Origin: Spirochaetota bacterium
Lineage (GTDB): Bacteria; Spirochaetota; Spirochaetia; Treponematales; Rectinemataceae
Length of the DNA: 64,000 bases
Assembly (NCBI GenBank): GCA_029265255.1
Contig: JAJUJQ010000001.1
Span: 124,001-188,000 of the forward strand
Reading direction: 5' to 3'
The stretch's first letter is position 1. Every line of letters starts with the position of its first letter. The notes under the pieces are model-generated. The model was not told where the DNA came from. It did no database searches and saw only the letters and a program-made list of their open reading frames with translations. A program made the position numbers and the translations under genes. Shown piece after piece: positions 8,107-16,070 of the stretch.

Positions 8107-9363
8107 TTAAAAAATCAGATTCAGCCACACCACCCCCGCTACAAGCGACAGCACCGTCACCGGCATCCCTACTTTGAGATAGTCGAGAAAGCCGACATGG
8201 ATGCCTGCCTTTTTACCCTGTTCGGCGACAATAAGATTGGCGACTGAGCCAAGGAGGGTCAGGTTGCCCGCGAAGGTGCTGGCCATGGCGAGCATGAGCC
8301 ATGCGGGCTGCGGGTGCGGCATGGATTTGGCAACAGGCGACAGGAGCATGACGGCTGGCACATTGGATACCAGATTGGAAATCAGTGCGACCGCCCCCGC
8401 GAACAAAGCCCCGGGTCTTTGCAAAGAGGGCCCAATTGTAGCCATGGCATGGGCGAAAGCCGGCGTATTCGCGACCTCAGCGGTCAGTACAAAGAGTCCC
8501 GAAAAGAATACCAGCAGCGTAAAATCGACCTCGGCGAATATATGCTCGGGAGTTACGCGGCGCGTGACCAGAAGCGCCGTCGCTGCCACCATCGCCGCGG
8601 TACTTGTGCGCACGCCCGCGAGCAGCAGTACCAACAGCAGCGCAGACGCCGCCAGGCTTTTGTACATCAGGTAGCGGCCGCCCCCTTGGCCCAGGGCTTC
8701 CGATTCTGCCGAGACAAGCGCACTTGATACTGGCGTTATGCCACTACCGTTTTTGAATTCCTCCGGAAAGGCCAGCATGCTGAACCAGTAGGAGAACAAC
8801 ATCGCAAGGAGCGAAGGAAGGCCAAGTGCCAGCACAAAGGTGCCGAACGGGATTCCCGATTGCGAGGCGATGAGCATATTTTGCGGGTTACCGATTGATG
8901 TCGCGCAGGAACCCGCGTTCGCCGACGTGGCAAGCGCGATAAGGTACGGCCTTCCGTCGCGTCCGGTACGGCGTGTCATCTCCGCAACGAGCGGCGTGAA
9001 CATGAGGCAGATAGTATCGTTCAGAAACAAGGCTGAAAGAATGCCCGAAACGAGTACCACCGTCCCCAGCAAGGCGCGCGGCGAGCGCGCGATCCTGAGG
9101 ATCCTGCTGCCGGCTATCGAAAAGAATCCCGAAACCCGAAGATTTGCTACGATGATCATCATGGCAAGCAACAACGCGAGCGTTTCCACATCGACGGCTT
9201 CGAATGCCTGATGCGCCGTCAAGCCGCCTAATACCACAAGAAGCACTGCCGCCGACAGCGCGATTGTGGCGCGGTTCATCGCAAGACGCGGAAATTTTCC
9301 CGATGCTATGCCAACAAAGGCAAGCACGAGCAACGCGTAGATAGCAGACATGGTTGGGTTCAT
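8107..9363 (-). CDS. SLC13/ArsB-NhaD superfamily permease
   Basis: 418 residues, almost entirely hydrophobic with about ten to twelve membrane spans. The segment SCATSIGNPQNMLIA is the signature loop of the ArsB/NhaD and citrate (CitMHS) ion transporter superfamily, and FLNDTICLMFTPL is the matching motif of the first repeat. The gene lies 56 bases behind the ArsR-type regulator in the same direction, which favours arsenite or antimonite efflux, but related proteins move dicarboxylates or Na+/H+, so the substrate is an inference. An in-frame ATG four codons later is an alternative start. Confidence 0.75.
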   Translation of the reverse strand: MNPTMSAIYALLVLAFVGIASGKFPRLAMNRATIALSAAVLLVVLGGLTAHQAFEAVDVETLALLLAMMIIVANLRVSGFFSIAGSRILRIARSPRALLGTVVLVSGILSALFLNDTICLMFTPLVAEMTRRTGRDGRPYLIALATSANAGSCATSIGNPQNMLIASQSGIPFGTFVLALGLPSLLAMLFSYWFSMLAFPEEFKNGSGITPVSSALVSAESEALGQGGGRYLMYKSLAASALLLVLLLAGVRTSTAAMVAATALLVTRRVTPEHIFAEVDFTLLVFFSGLFVLTAEVANTPAFAHAMATIGPSLQRPGALFAGAVALISNLVSNVPAVMLLSPVAKSMPHPQPAWLMLAMASTFAGNLTLLGSVANLIVAEQGKKAGIHVGFLDYLKVGMPVTVLSLVAGVVWLNLIF

Positions 9364-9419
9364 GGAGAAAGTATTCTATCAGGAAAACGTGATTTTGATA
9401 AATGGCGCGGCGGGGAAAC

Positions 9420-9737
9420 TCACTCCTCCGAGAAAAGCCTTTTGCGATGTGCGATGATGGTTTCTTCCGCGCAGGAAGCAACCTGGAGAATGCATGGCGC
9501 GACCAGGCGATATTCAACGAGCGTCCCTCTGCGAGTATCTTCTATGAGCCCCACTGCCTTCAGCTGCGTAAGATACTTGGATACTATGGATTTGTCGATA
9601 TCGAGTTCCTGCGCGAGCGCGCACACGCACCAGGGTTTTTCCGCGAGCCTCTCGAGCATGGCGAGCCTGAGCGGGTTCGCAAGCGCCTTGAAGATCGCCG
9701 CGCGCAGCTCGTATTTCTTCTCGATCGGTTTCATCAT
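9420..9737 (-). CDS. ArsR-family winged-helix repressor
   Basis: About 105 residues from the ATG at 9737 (a second ATG follows at 9734). A longer frame exists upstream, but it would cross the divergent promoter and operator. The winged helix runs through LANPLRLAMLERL and SIVSKYLTQLKAVGLI. The metal-site motif CVCAL in the recognition helix and two more Cys near the C-terminus (APCILQVASC) are typical of ArsR members that sense As(III) or related thiophilic ions. No clear ribosome site precedes the ATG. It probably represses both its own leftward unit (with the SLC13 permease) and the rightward thioredoxin-permease unit. Confidence 0.8.
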   Translation of the reverse strand: MMKPIEKKYELRAAIFKALANPLRLAMLERLAEKPWCVCALAQELDIDKSIVSKYLTQLKAVGLIEDTRRGTLVEYRLVAPCILQVASCAEETIIAHRKRLFSEE

Positions 9738-9741
9738 AGAA

Positions 9742-9812
9742 ATGTTGCAATGTTGAACAACAATAGTCAAGACCTCTTGACTGCCCTTGCAATGTTGCAT
9801 ATTATTGCAACA
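9742..9812. promoter_or_regulatory. Divergent promoters and ArsR operator region
   Basis: Rightward promoter: TTGACT (9777-9782), 17-base spacer, TATTAT (9800-9805). The -10 box is the centre of a perfect inverted repeat, TGTTGCA-TATTAT-TGCAACA (9793-9812). Leftward: a TTGACT at 9770-9765 pairs with a weaker CAACAT at 9747-9742. The two -35 boxes themselves form the inverted repeat AGTCAAG-ACCT-CTTGACT (9765-9782). A smaller repeat TGTTG-AA-CAACA lies at 9751-9762. The arrangement suits one repressor blocking both directions. Confidence 0.7.
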
Positions 9813-9834
9813 ATCCCATTGCGCGGAGGAAATC

Positions 9835-10065
9835 ATGAAGATTCAGGTTCTCGGTTCCGGGTGTACAAAATGCCAGCTACTCGAACAGCACGCGCGCGAA
9901 GCCGCGGCCGAACTCGGCATTCAGGCCGAGTTTGAAAAGGTGACCAAAACAGAGGACATCATGGCGATGGGTGTCATGATAACCCCTGCACTTGCCATCG
10001 ATGGCCAGGTGAAGGTTTCTGGCCGCGTGCTGACCAAAGACCAGATCAAATCGCTCCTTGTGTAA
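9835..10065 (+). CDS. Small thioredoxin-fold redox protein (CxxC)
   Basis: 76 residues from the ATG at 9835, preceded by GGAGGA. It matches the small redox-active disulfide protein family: MKIQVLGSGCTKCQLLEQ with the CTKC active site at the start of helix 1, then a cis-Pro segment (MITPALAIDGQ). It is placed between the ArsR operator and a YraQ/ArsP-like permease, a combination seen in several metalloid-linked cassettes; it may keep a thiol or metalloid ligand reduced for the permease. That role is inferred. Confidence 0.85.
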   Translation: MKIQVLGSGCTKCQLLEQHAREAAAELGIQAEFEKVTKTEDIMAMGVMITPALAIDGQVKVSGRVLTKDQIKSLLV

Positions 10066-10069
10066 GACT

Positions 10070-11257
10070 ATGGCAGCAAAGGAGCTTTCCCCCAATGTAA
10101 AATTGCTGATACTCGCAGGTGTCTTTGTCGCGGCAAATATCATTCCATTCGAGGCGCCCAGCGTTTCCGGAGCTGTCAATGAAGCGTTTCTCATGCTTTC
10201 GGAATATGTCCGGCAGCATGTCATGCTCTGTCTGGTACCTGCCATGTTCATCGCGGGAGCTATCACTGTTTTTCTCAACCAGCAAGCGGTTATCCGTTAT
10301 CTAGGGCCTGACGCGAAGCGCGTGACCGCGTACGGGGTGGCTTCGATCTCGGGGGCTGTGCTCGCGGTGTGCTCCTGCACGGTGCTACCCATTTTCAAAG
10401 GTATCTATAGGAAGGGCGCAGGGCTTGGACCAGCGGTGGCGTTTCTCTATTCGGGTCCCGCCATCAATATTCTGGCGATTGTGTTGTCCGTAAAGGTTTT
10501 TGGGCTCAGGCTGGGTATGGCGCGTACTGTCGGCGCAATCGTCTTTTCTATTGTCACGGGCTGGCTCATGGCCACGATTTTCAGGAAGGACGATGCGAAA
10601 CGCGCGGTGGACGCGCGGCTCTTTCAGTCTCCTGTGGAAGAAGGCCAGCGTACCCTCGCGCAGACGGCTCTGTATATGGCCAGCATGATCGGCATTCTGG
10701 TATTCGCCAACTGGACTAACTCGCGCGGAAGCAGCGCGGTATGGGACGCCATCCACGCATCGAAGTGGTGGATTACCGGTGCGTGCGCTGTGTTGCTCGC
10801 CATAACCCAGATCCGATGGTTCAATGCCGAAGACCGGTTGGCCTGGCTTGTCGCGACGCGCGATTTTGCGCTCCAGATTATGCCGCTTTTATTTGGCGGA
10901 GTGCTGGCAGCAGGGTTTCTTCTCGGCAGACCGGGCCATGAAGCCCTCATTCCAGGCACATGGGTGGCGGGGCTTGTCGGCGGAAATTCGGTACAGGCGA
11001 ATCTTTTCGCTTCGGTCGCTGGCGCGCTAATGTATTTTGCGACTCTGACAGAAATTCCTATCGTTCAAGGCTTGCTCGGCGCGGGAATGGGGCAGGGCCC
11101 GGCGCTTGCGCTGCTGCTGGCTGGCCCAAGTCTTTCACTGCCTTCCATTCTTGTCATCGCCAGCGAACTTGGATGGAAGAAGACGCTCACCTATGTCGGA
11201 CTAGTGGTGATTCTATCGACAATTGCAGGGATAGTCTTTGGCACGCTGAGCGCCTGA
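10070..11257 (+). CDS. YraQ/ArsP-type permease (DUF318 family)
   Basis: 395 residues with about eight to ten membrane spans. The first repeat holds the family motif AVCSCTVLPIFKGIYRKG with its Cys-Ser-Cys, followed by GLGPAVAFLYSGPAINI; the second repeat has GNSVQANLFASVAG. Members include ArsP, which exports trivalent organoarsenicals. The ATG at 10070 lies 4 bases after the thioredoxin-like gene without a clear ribosome site, so translation is probably coupled; a TTG at 10058 is possible. ArsR control and the CxxC neighbour support a metalloid-related function, but the substrate is not proven. Confidence 0.78.
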   Translation: MAAKELSPNVKLLILAGVFVAANIIPFEAPSVSGAVNEAFLMLSEYVRQHVMLCLVPAMFIAGAITVFLNQQAVIRYLGPDAKRVTAYGVASISGAVLAVCSCTVLPIFKGIYRKGAGLGPAVAFLYSGPAINILAIVLSVKVFGLRLGMARTVGAIVFSIVTGWLMATIFRKDDAKRAVDARLFQSPVEEGQRTLAQTALYMASMIGILVFANWTNSRGSSAVWDAIHASKWWITGACAVLLAITQIRWFNAEDRLAWLVATRDFALQIMPLLFGGVLAAGFLLGRPGHEALIPGTWVAGLVGGNSVQANLFASVAGALMYFATLTEIPIVQGLLGAGMGQGPALALLLAGPSLSLPSILVIASELGWKKTLTYVGLVVILSTIAGIVFGTLSA

Positions 11258-11332
11258 GCGCGTTGAACGCCGTGACAGCCGCGCCGGATTACGATACAGT
11301 AGGCTCACGCTCATCAGTTCAGGAGGTTAGTC

Positions 11333-11683
11333 ATGTTCGGTGTCCATTCCGACGAAGGCTTTCACGAAACCATACCCGGCAGCAGAATTAAAACACTTTG
11401 CTATGGCGCGCACACCTTGCTGTGCGAATTCAGACAGACAAAAGGCGCGTTGCTTCCGGAACATTCTCATCCCTATGAGCAGACCGGTTACCTGGTGTCT
11501 GGAAAGCTGCGCATGCGAATCGGAGACTCCGTACGTGAGCTTGAGCCGGGCGACAGTTGGTGCATTCCGATGGATGTGCGTCACAAAGTCGATGTCCTTG
11601 AAGATTCGGTGCTGGTGGAAGTGTTCGGCCCCACACGAACAGAATATATTCAGTATCTCAACCCTGCCAATGTTCGAGAGTAG
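11333..11683 (+). CDS. Cupin-domain protein
   Basis: 116 residues forming a single small cupin. Motif 1 is visible as LPEHSHPYEQTGYLVSGKL, with the metal-binding His-x-His and a Gln/Glu region, and motif 2 as PGDSWCIPMDVRHKV. Such proteins bind a divalent metal and act as sensors, isomerases or dioxygenase-like enzymes; no specific role is visible. AGGAGG stands before the ATG. The HAD phosphatase gene follows 23 bases downstream and may share the transcript. Confidence 0.85.
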   Translation: MFGVHSDEGFHETIPGSRIKTLCYGAHTLLCEFRQTKGALLPEHSHPYEQTGYLVSGKLRMRIGDSVRELEPGDSWCIPMDVRHKVDVLEDSVLVEVFGPTRTEYIQYLNPANVRE

Positions 11684-11706
11684 GCAGCCAAGGATCGGAA
11701 ATTCTA

Positions 11707-12375
11707 ATGTTCAAAGCGGTGTTGTTCGACATGGATGGTGTCCTCGTCGATTCGGAGCGTCTTATCGCGGAGTCAGCGGTGCGAATGTTCCAGCAGCGGT
11801 ATGGACTGACGGTCAGCCATGAAGATTTCATTCCATTTGTCGGAGCAGGGGAGAATCGATACATCGGCGGTGTCGCCGAGAAGTATGGGCTGACAATCGA
11901 TATTGCCCAGTCTAAAGCCTGGACCTACGAGATTTACGGCATGCTCGCCCACGCGCACGCAGCGGGCATGCGCGAAATTCCTGGCGCGGTGCGCTACGTG
12001 CGCGCCTGCCGCGAAGGAGGTCTCAAGGTAGCTCTCGCGTCGGCCGCGGACCGTGTCAAGGTGCATATCAATCTTGAATTTCTAGGGCTAGGACCGGATT
12101 CCTTTGATGCAATGCTCACTGCTGAAGACGTAGTTCATAAAAAACCGGATCCAGAGATGTATCTGACGGCGGCGGCGCGCTTGGGCGTTTCTCCTCATGA
12201 GTGCCTTGTGGTTGAGGACGCAGTGAACGGCACCATCGCCGGGGTTCGGGCTGGTGCCCGCGTGCTTGCGATTACCTCTTCCTTTCCCATGGAAGCGCTA
12301 CGTGCCGCGGGAGCCTCATGGTTCGCTCCCGATCTGGGTAGCGCGGCGCTTCCCTGGGAATTGTCGGGAAACTGA
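11707..12375 (+). CDS. HAD-family phosphatase / beta-phosphoglucomutase-like
   Basis: 222 residues of the HAD subfamily I type. Motif I is DMDGVLVDSE with nucleophile Asp8 and general acid Asp10, motif II the Ser in ALASAADRVK, motif III the Lys in HKKPDPEMY and motif IV VVEDAVNG. The helical cap between motifs I and II fits sugar-phosphate phosphatases and beta-phosphoglucomutases. Substrate is unknown. There is no sugar phosphorylase nearby to favour the mutase reading. Confidence 0.85.
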   Translation: MFKAVLFDMDGVLVDSERLIAESAVRMFQQRYGLTVSHEDFIPFVGAGENRYIGGVAEKYGLTIDIAQSKAWTYEIYGMLAHAHAAGMREIPGAVRYVRACREGGLKVALASAADRVKVHINLEFLGLGPDSFDAMLTAEDVVHKKPDPEMYLTAAARLGVSPHECLVVEDAVNGTIAGVRAGARVLAITSSFPMEALRAAGASWFAPDLGSAALPWELSGN

Positions 12376-12376
12376 G

Positions 12377-12408
12377 CGTTTGCGCGGTCATGCAGGACGG
12401 CGCAAACG
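12377..12408. terminator. Hairpin between convergent HAD and radical SAM genes
   Basis: CGTTTGCGC (12377-12385) pairs perfectly with GCGCAAACG (12400-12408) around a 14-base loop, followed by GGTTTT on the + strand. Its place between two converging genes suggests a shared terminator; the T tract is short. Confidence 0.55.
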
Positions 12409-12419
12409 AGGTTTTCAGC

Positions 12420-13889
12420 TCAGGATACATGGCGCTCGCGTTCCGACGCGGCAATGGTTTCCTTTCTCAATTCTTCCGCCAAGTCTTTCAACATGATCGA
12501 GGTCTTTTTCTGCTCTTCACTCTTTTTGGCCTTGATCTCGCGATACTTAGGCAATTCCTCTGCCCAGAGCTTTTCGGCGACAGGTGCCCATGCGTTGGCG
12601 GCGCTCACACATTTGCCGGTGAGCTCGTCGATGTCTTCCCGGTCGACTGGCTGGGTTGAATAGGCTCCAGATGCTTTCACCATCGCAGCGAGCGCGCCGG
12701 GATTGTCGAGCAGGGGGCATGGCCGCAGATGGTTTTCATTAAACGGCTGGTGCACGCGGTACTGCATGAACAGAGGCGATTTCAGCGCTTCGAGGAGTGA
12801 CACATACCTGATGTTGACGTTCGAGTAGTGTATGAACGCGCAGGGTTCGACATCACCTGCCGCGTTGATATGCAGATAGCTGCGGCCGCCGGCGATACAG
12901 CCATTTACATGTTGACCATCATTCCAGAAGTCGAGCAGGAATATTGGCTTGGTTTCGCGCATCTTCCGTACCCAGTGAAACATGTACTCCCGCTGCTGTG
13001 GAGTGGCAAGGAGGCTGGTGTCGGCATTCTTACCCAGTGGCATATAGGTAAAGTACCAGCCGAACAAGCATCCCTGTTCGATCAGAAAATCGAGGAATGC
13101 CTCATCGCCAACCGCTTCGGTGTTTTTAGCATGGTAACAGGCGCTGAAGCCGAATGGTGCGCCCGCTGCTTTCATATGCCGCATGCCCTCGACGATCTGC
13201 CGGTATGTGCCATTGCCGCGGCGGAAATCGGTAGCATCCTCAAACCCTTCGATACTGAACGCAAGCGCGAAGTTGCCGACTTTTGCCAGCGCCTGGGCGA
13301 ACTCCTGATCGACCAGCGTGCCGTTTGTGAACGCGAGAAATACGCAATCGTTGTGGACTTGAGCGAGATCGAGCAAGTCTCTCCTGCGGATTGTTGGCTC
13401 GCCTCCGGAGTAGATATAGAAGTATACACCTAATTCCTTGCCTTCGCGGATGATGCGGTCCAGTAGCTCGTATTCCATCGAATCGTTCTTGTTGTATTCT
13501 GAAGCCCAGCAGCCTTTGCAGTGCAGGTTGCAGGCGCTGGTAGGGTCCATGAGAATCGCGAAGGGGATATTGCAATTATGGACAATCCGCAGTGCCTGCG
13601 CTCTGTCGTTTCCAGTCATTCCAGCGTTGAAGACGAAATTGGATATGAATTTCCTTCGGACATGCGGGGTTACTTCGCGGAATGCGCGCAGAATCAAACC
13701 GCGGTAGGGATTCCCGTCCTCGGACATGAGATTTTTTCCGGTAGCGAGAATCCTCTTCATATCCTCGCGCCGCGCGAAAGGAGTGAGAATGTCGACGATA
13801 CGCGGGATATTCTGTTCGGGATTGCCTTCGAGATACTGCATCGCAACCGAAAGCGCTCCTCTTGCCACTGTCTGGGTCAGCTGATTCAT
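12420..13889 (-). CDS. Radical SAM protein with SPASM-like C-terminal cysteines
   Basis: 489 residues. After an N-terminal helical region of about 100 residues comes the radical SAM core with the [4Fe-4S]-binding CNLHCKGC motif and the glycine-rich YIYSGGEPTIRRRD segment that binds S-adenosylmethionine. Further Cys residues (GCIAGG, DVEPCAF, LRPCPLL) suggest an auxiliary cluster domain of the SPASM kind. Relatives modify peptides or act as enzyme-maturing proteins; no substrate peptide is visible nearby. The ATG at 13889 has a GGAGG site. A TetR gene lies directly upstream in the same direction and a matching operator-like repeat sits in the gap. Confidence 0.85.
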   Translation of the reverse strand: MNQLTQTVARGALSVAMQYLEGNPEQNIPRIVDILTPFARREDMKRILATGKNLMSEDGNPYRGLILRAFREVTPHVRRKFISNFVFNAGMTGNDRAQALRIVHNCNIPFAILMDPTSACNLHCKGCWASEYNKNDSMEYELLDRIIREGKELGVYFYIYSGGEPTIRRRDLLDLAQVHNDCVFLAFTNGTLVDQEFAQALAKVGNFALAFSIEGFEDATDFRRGNGTYRQIVEGMRHMKAAGAPFGFSACYHAKNTEAVGDEAFLDFLIEQGCLFGWYFTYMPLGKNADTSLLATPQQREYMFHWVRKMRETKPIFLLDFWNDGQHVNGCIAGGRSYLHINAAGDVEPCAFIHYSNVNIRYVSLLEALKSPLFMQYRVHQPFNENHLRPCPLLDNPGALAAMVKASGAYSTQPVDREDIDELTGKCVSAANAWAPVAEKLWAEELPKYREIKAKKSEEQKKTSIMLKDLAEELRKETIAASERERHVS

Positions 13890-13912
13890 AACAACCTCCG
13901 TTTCATTCGACG

Positions 13913-13942
13913 ATTTTCATTTTTTATTGACACTTATGTAAA
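13913..13942 (-). promoter_or_regulatory. Promoter region and imperfect TetR-type operator for the radical SAM gene
   Basis: TTGACA-CTTA-TGTAAA (13927-13942) is an imperfect inverted repeat with the same half-sites and 4-base spacing as the perfect repeat upstream of the tetR gene. Read leftwards it supplies a TTTACA -35 box with a GAAAAT -10 box 18 bases further (13918-13913). This suggests that the neighbouring TetR protein also controls this gene. Confidence 0.5.
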
Positions 13943-13992
13943 AATAAACTCAAGCGATCACCTTCTCCTCTGACAGGAAGGTGCATACATGC

Positions 13993-14568
13993 TCAGCATC
14001 CAAGCATCTGAACCATCTCCCCGACATGCTCCTGAATGAGGGTGGTATCGGCAAACAGCGAGCTCAGCAGCGTACTCTCTACGAGTGCGAAAAATACTGA
14101 TGTCATAAGGGGGATCCGCGATTCTTGTATTTCGTTGCCGAATCCGCGCAGCAGCGAGATTATCGACTGGGTCAGACGTTGTACCTGCTCGTTCAGCCGG
14201 GACGCGATGATGGTATTTTCTTTTCGGAGTCTCATCGCCAGTTCGAGAAGGATGGGAGCGTGGGTTCCGTTGGAACGAGATTCTGCGAAGAGTGTATAGG
14301 CATTTGTCAGTTTTTCGCGCAAGGAAAGGTCCGATCGCGCGGCAATGATGTCGATGCCCAAAGCAATCCGTCCGAGGGCACCTTCGACGGCATAGAGAAA
14401 TATTTCGTCCTTGCTGCGGAAATATTGATATAGGTGCGTCCTGCTCAGCCCACAGGCGGCGGCGATGTCAGCAAAACCGGTTTCATTAAAGCCACTGTGG
14501 GCGAACAGCTCCAGTGCATGATCGACGATATAGCGCCTTCGTTCCTCATGGTCGACAATCTTTGGCAT
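13993..14568 (-). CDS. TetR-family transcriptional regulator
   Basis: 191 residues from the ATG at 14568, which has AGGAAG at proper distance; upstream extension of the frame would cross the operator. The N-terminal HTH is typical: RRYIVDHALELFAHSGF, then TGFADIAAACGLSRTHLYQYFRSKDEIF. The C-terminal ligand domain is all-helical and not informative about the ligand. It is likely to repress itself through the perfect inverted repeat 75 bases upstream, and probably the downstream radical SAM gene through a similar site. Confidence 0.88.
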   Translation of the reverse strand: MPKIVDHEERRRYIVDHALELFAHSGFNETGFADIAAACGLSRTHLYQYFRSKDEIFLYAVEGALGRIALGIDIIAARSDLSLREKLTNAYTLFAESRSNGTHAPILLELAMRLRKENTIIASRLNEQVQRLTQSIISLLRGFGNEIQESRIPLMTSVFFALVESTLLSSLFADTTLIQEHVGEMVQMLGC

Positions 14569-14629
14569 CTTGGCTTCCTGTCGTGCGCGGATTTGATTAT
14601 ATGGAACACCACCACACACAACTGAGAGT

Positions 14630-14659
14630 AGGATAGTAATCCTTGACAATAGTGTCAAG
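14630..14659 (-). promoter_or_regulatory. tetR promoter with perfect inverted-repeat operator
   Basis: CTTGACA-ATAG-TGTCAAG (14642-14659) is a perfect 7-4-7 inverted repeat. Read leftwards its TTGACA (14658-14653) is a consensus -35 box, with TATCCT (14635-14630) 17 bases further as -10. Repressor binding here would block RNA polymerase, which fits autoregulation by the TetR protein. Confidence 0.65.
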
Positions 14660-14748
14660 AAAAAATGGCACCATATATCTGCTCGTTGAAGGCTCTCTGG
14701 ATTGATGCCCGGTTTCGCCCTCCTCAAGGCGCATAGTATAAATAACCC

Positions 14749-16053
14749 ATGATCCCGATTCCGGTTCTGCTAAAAGTGCTTATCATTTTTATGCTCGTTG
14801 TCGCGGCGGCTCGTAAACTGAATCTGGGGCTGGCGGCCGCGGGAGGTGGCATACTTCTGGTATTGTGGCAGGGACTCCCCTTTCCTGAAATCGCCAAGAC
14901 CATAGTGAATGAGTTGATCAACCCCGATCTTATCATGCTGTCGCTGCTTATGATCGGTATCATGGCGTTCTCTTCAGCCATGAAACATGCCGGTGCGATG
15001 GATGATCTCGCCACAGCGCTGAATGGGTCGATCAGGGAACCGCGGCTAGCGCTAGCGCTGGCGCCGCTACTCATCGGGACTTTACCCATGCCAGGTGGTG
15101 CCATTATTTCCGCACCTCTCGTGGATACGATGAACGAGAATCCCGAGAGAGGTAAGGACCTGCTTGCTACTGTCAATTACTGGTTCCGCCATATTCTGGA
15201 ACTGGTATGGCCGCTCTTTCCCGCGTTCGTGCTGACAGTATCGCTGAGCGGAATACCTACGCTCACGCTAATCGCGTTCAACCTCTATGCTCCTCTGACA
15301 CTCTTCATGCTTGGGTACACATTCCTTCTGCCGCGGAGCGCGGATGCCAGAATCAGCCTCGGCAGCATGGCAAGCGACCCCGAGATAGTTCCTGAGAAGA
15401 GCTTTCTTGAGGGAATTGCTCCTCTCGCCATCGTACTCGGAGCTTATATCGGCACCGAACTCCTCTGGGAACTGGCCGTTGGAAAGCTGGTCAGCGATAG
15501 CCGCGTACGGACGCTGGTGGGCCGCTATGTGACCGTCTATGCCGGGCTTGCGGCGGGCTCTATATACCTTCTGCGCCTCAAGCCGAAAACTGGCATTTTC
15601 CGCGGCAGCGTCACGGCTGGCACTCTCCGCATGGTTGGGGTCATTATTGGGGTACGGGTGTTTTCGGCCCTCCTTACCGCCTCTGACGCGGCGGGCACCA
15701 TTTCGGTGGAACTTTCGAACGCGGGTATTCCGGTGATTGCGGTGATCATCCTGCTTCCGCTCATCAGTGGCATGGTGACGGGCGTCGGGTTCGGTTATGT
15801 CGGGCTTTCTATTCCCATCGTGCTTGCGCTTCTGGATGGAAACGCGGGCGTTTCCCGAGAGGCGGGGGTGGTGCTGGCTGGTGCCTGCGGCTTTACCGGC
15901 ATGATGCTCTCGCCGCTCCATGTCTGCATGGTGGTGTCTGCCGAGCATTTTCGAACTTCACTTCCGGCCATGATGAAGCGCTTTGCCCTGCCTCTCGCGG
16001 TATTTCTTGCTATTGCCATGATTTGGAGCAGCATACTGAATCTGCTGCTTTAG
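14749..16053 (+). CDS. DUF401-family membrane protein
   Basis: 434 residues with about ten to twelve membrane spans. The overall pattern, including FSSAMKHAGAMDDLA and the loop LPMPGGAIISAPLVD, matches the DUF401 family of putative transporters related to gluconate/anion permeases. Substrate is unknown. There is no ribosome site before the ATG at 14749; instead TATAAA (14737-14742) sits where a -10 box would make transcription begin at or very near the start codon, so the mRNA may be leaderless. Confidence 0.75.
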   Translation: MIPIPVLLKVLIIFMLVVAAARKLNLGLAAAGGGILLVLWQGLPFPEIAKTIVNELINPDLIMLSLLMIGIMAFSSAMKHAGAMDDLATALNGSIREPRLALALAPLLIGTLPMPGGAIISAPLVDTMNENPERGKDLLATVNYWFRHILELVWPLFPAFVLTVSLSGIPTLTLIAFNLYAPLTLFMLGYTFLLPRSADARISLGSMASDPEIVPEKSFLEGIAPLAIVLGAYIGTELLWELAVGKLVSDSRVRTLVGRYVTVYAGLAAGSIYLLRLKPKTGIFRGSVTAGTLRMVGVIIGVRVFSALLTASDAAGTISVELSNAGIPVIAVIILLPLISGMVTGVGFGYVGLSIPIVLALLDGNAGVSREAGVVLAGACGFTGMMLSPLHVCMVVSAEHFRTSLPAMMKRFALPLAVFLAIAMIWSSILNLLL

Positions 16054-16070
16054 AGCCGATGGCGCGGGGG

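Noticed and set aside
9737..9836. Longer ArsR start at 9836
   Set aside because: The extra 33 residues would be encoded by the divergent promoter and operator and have no similarity to the family.
15268..15948. Leftward open frame opposite the DUF401 gene
   Set aside because: Highly charged, low-complexity mirror of a membrane protein; no family recognised.
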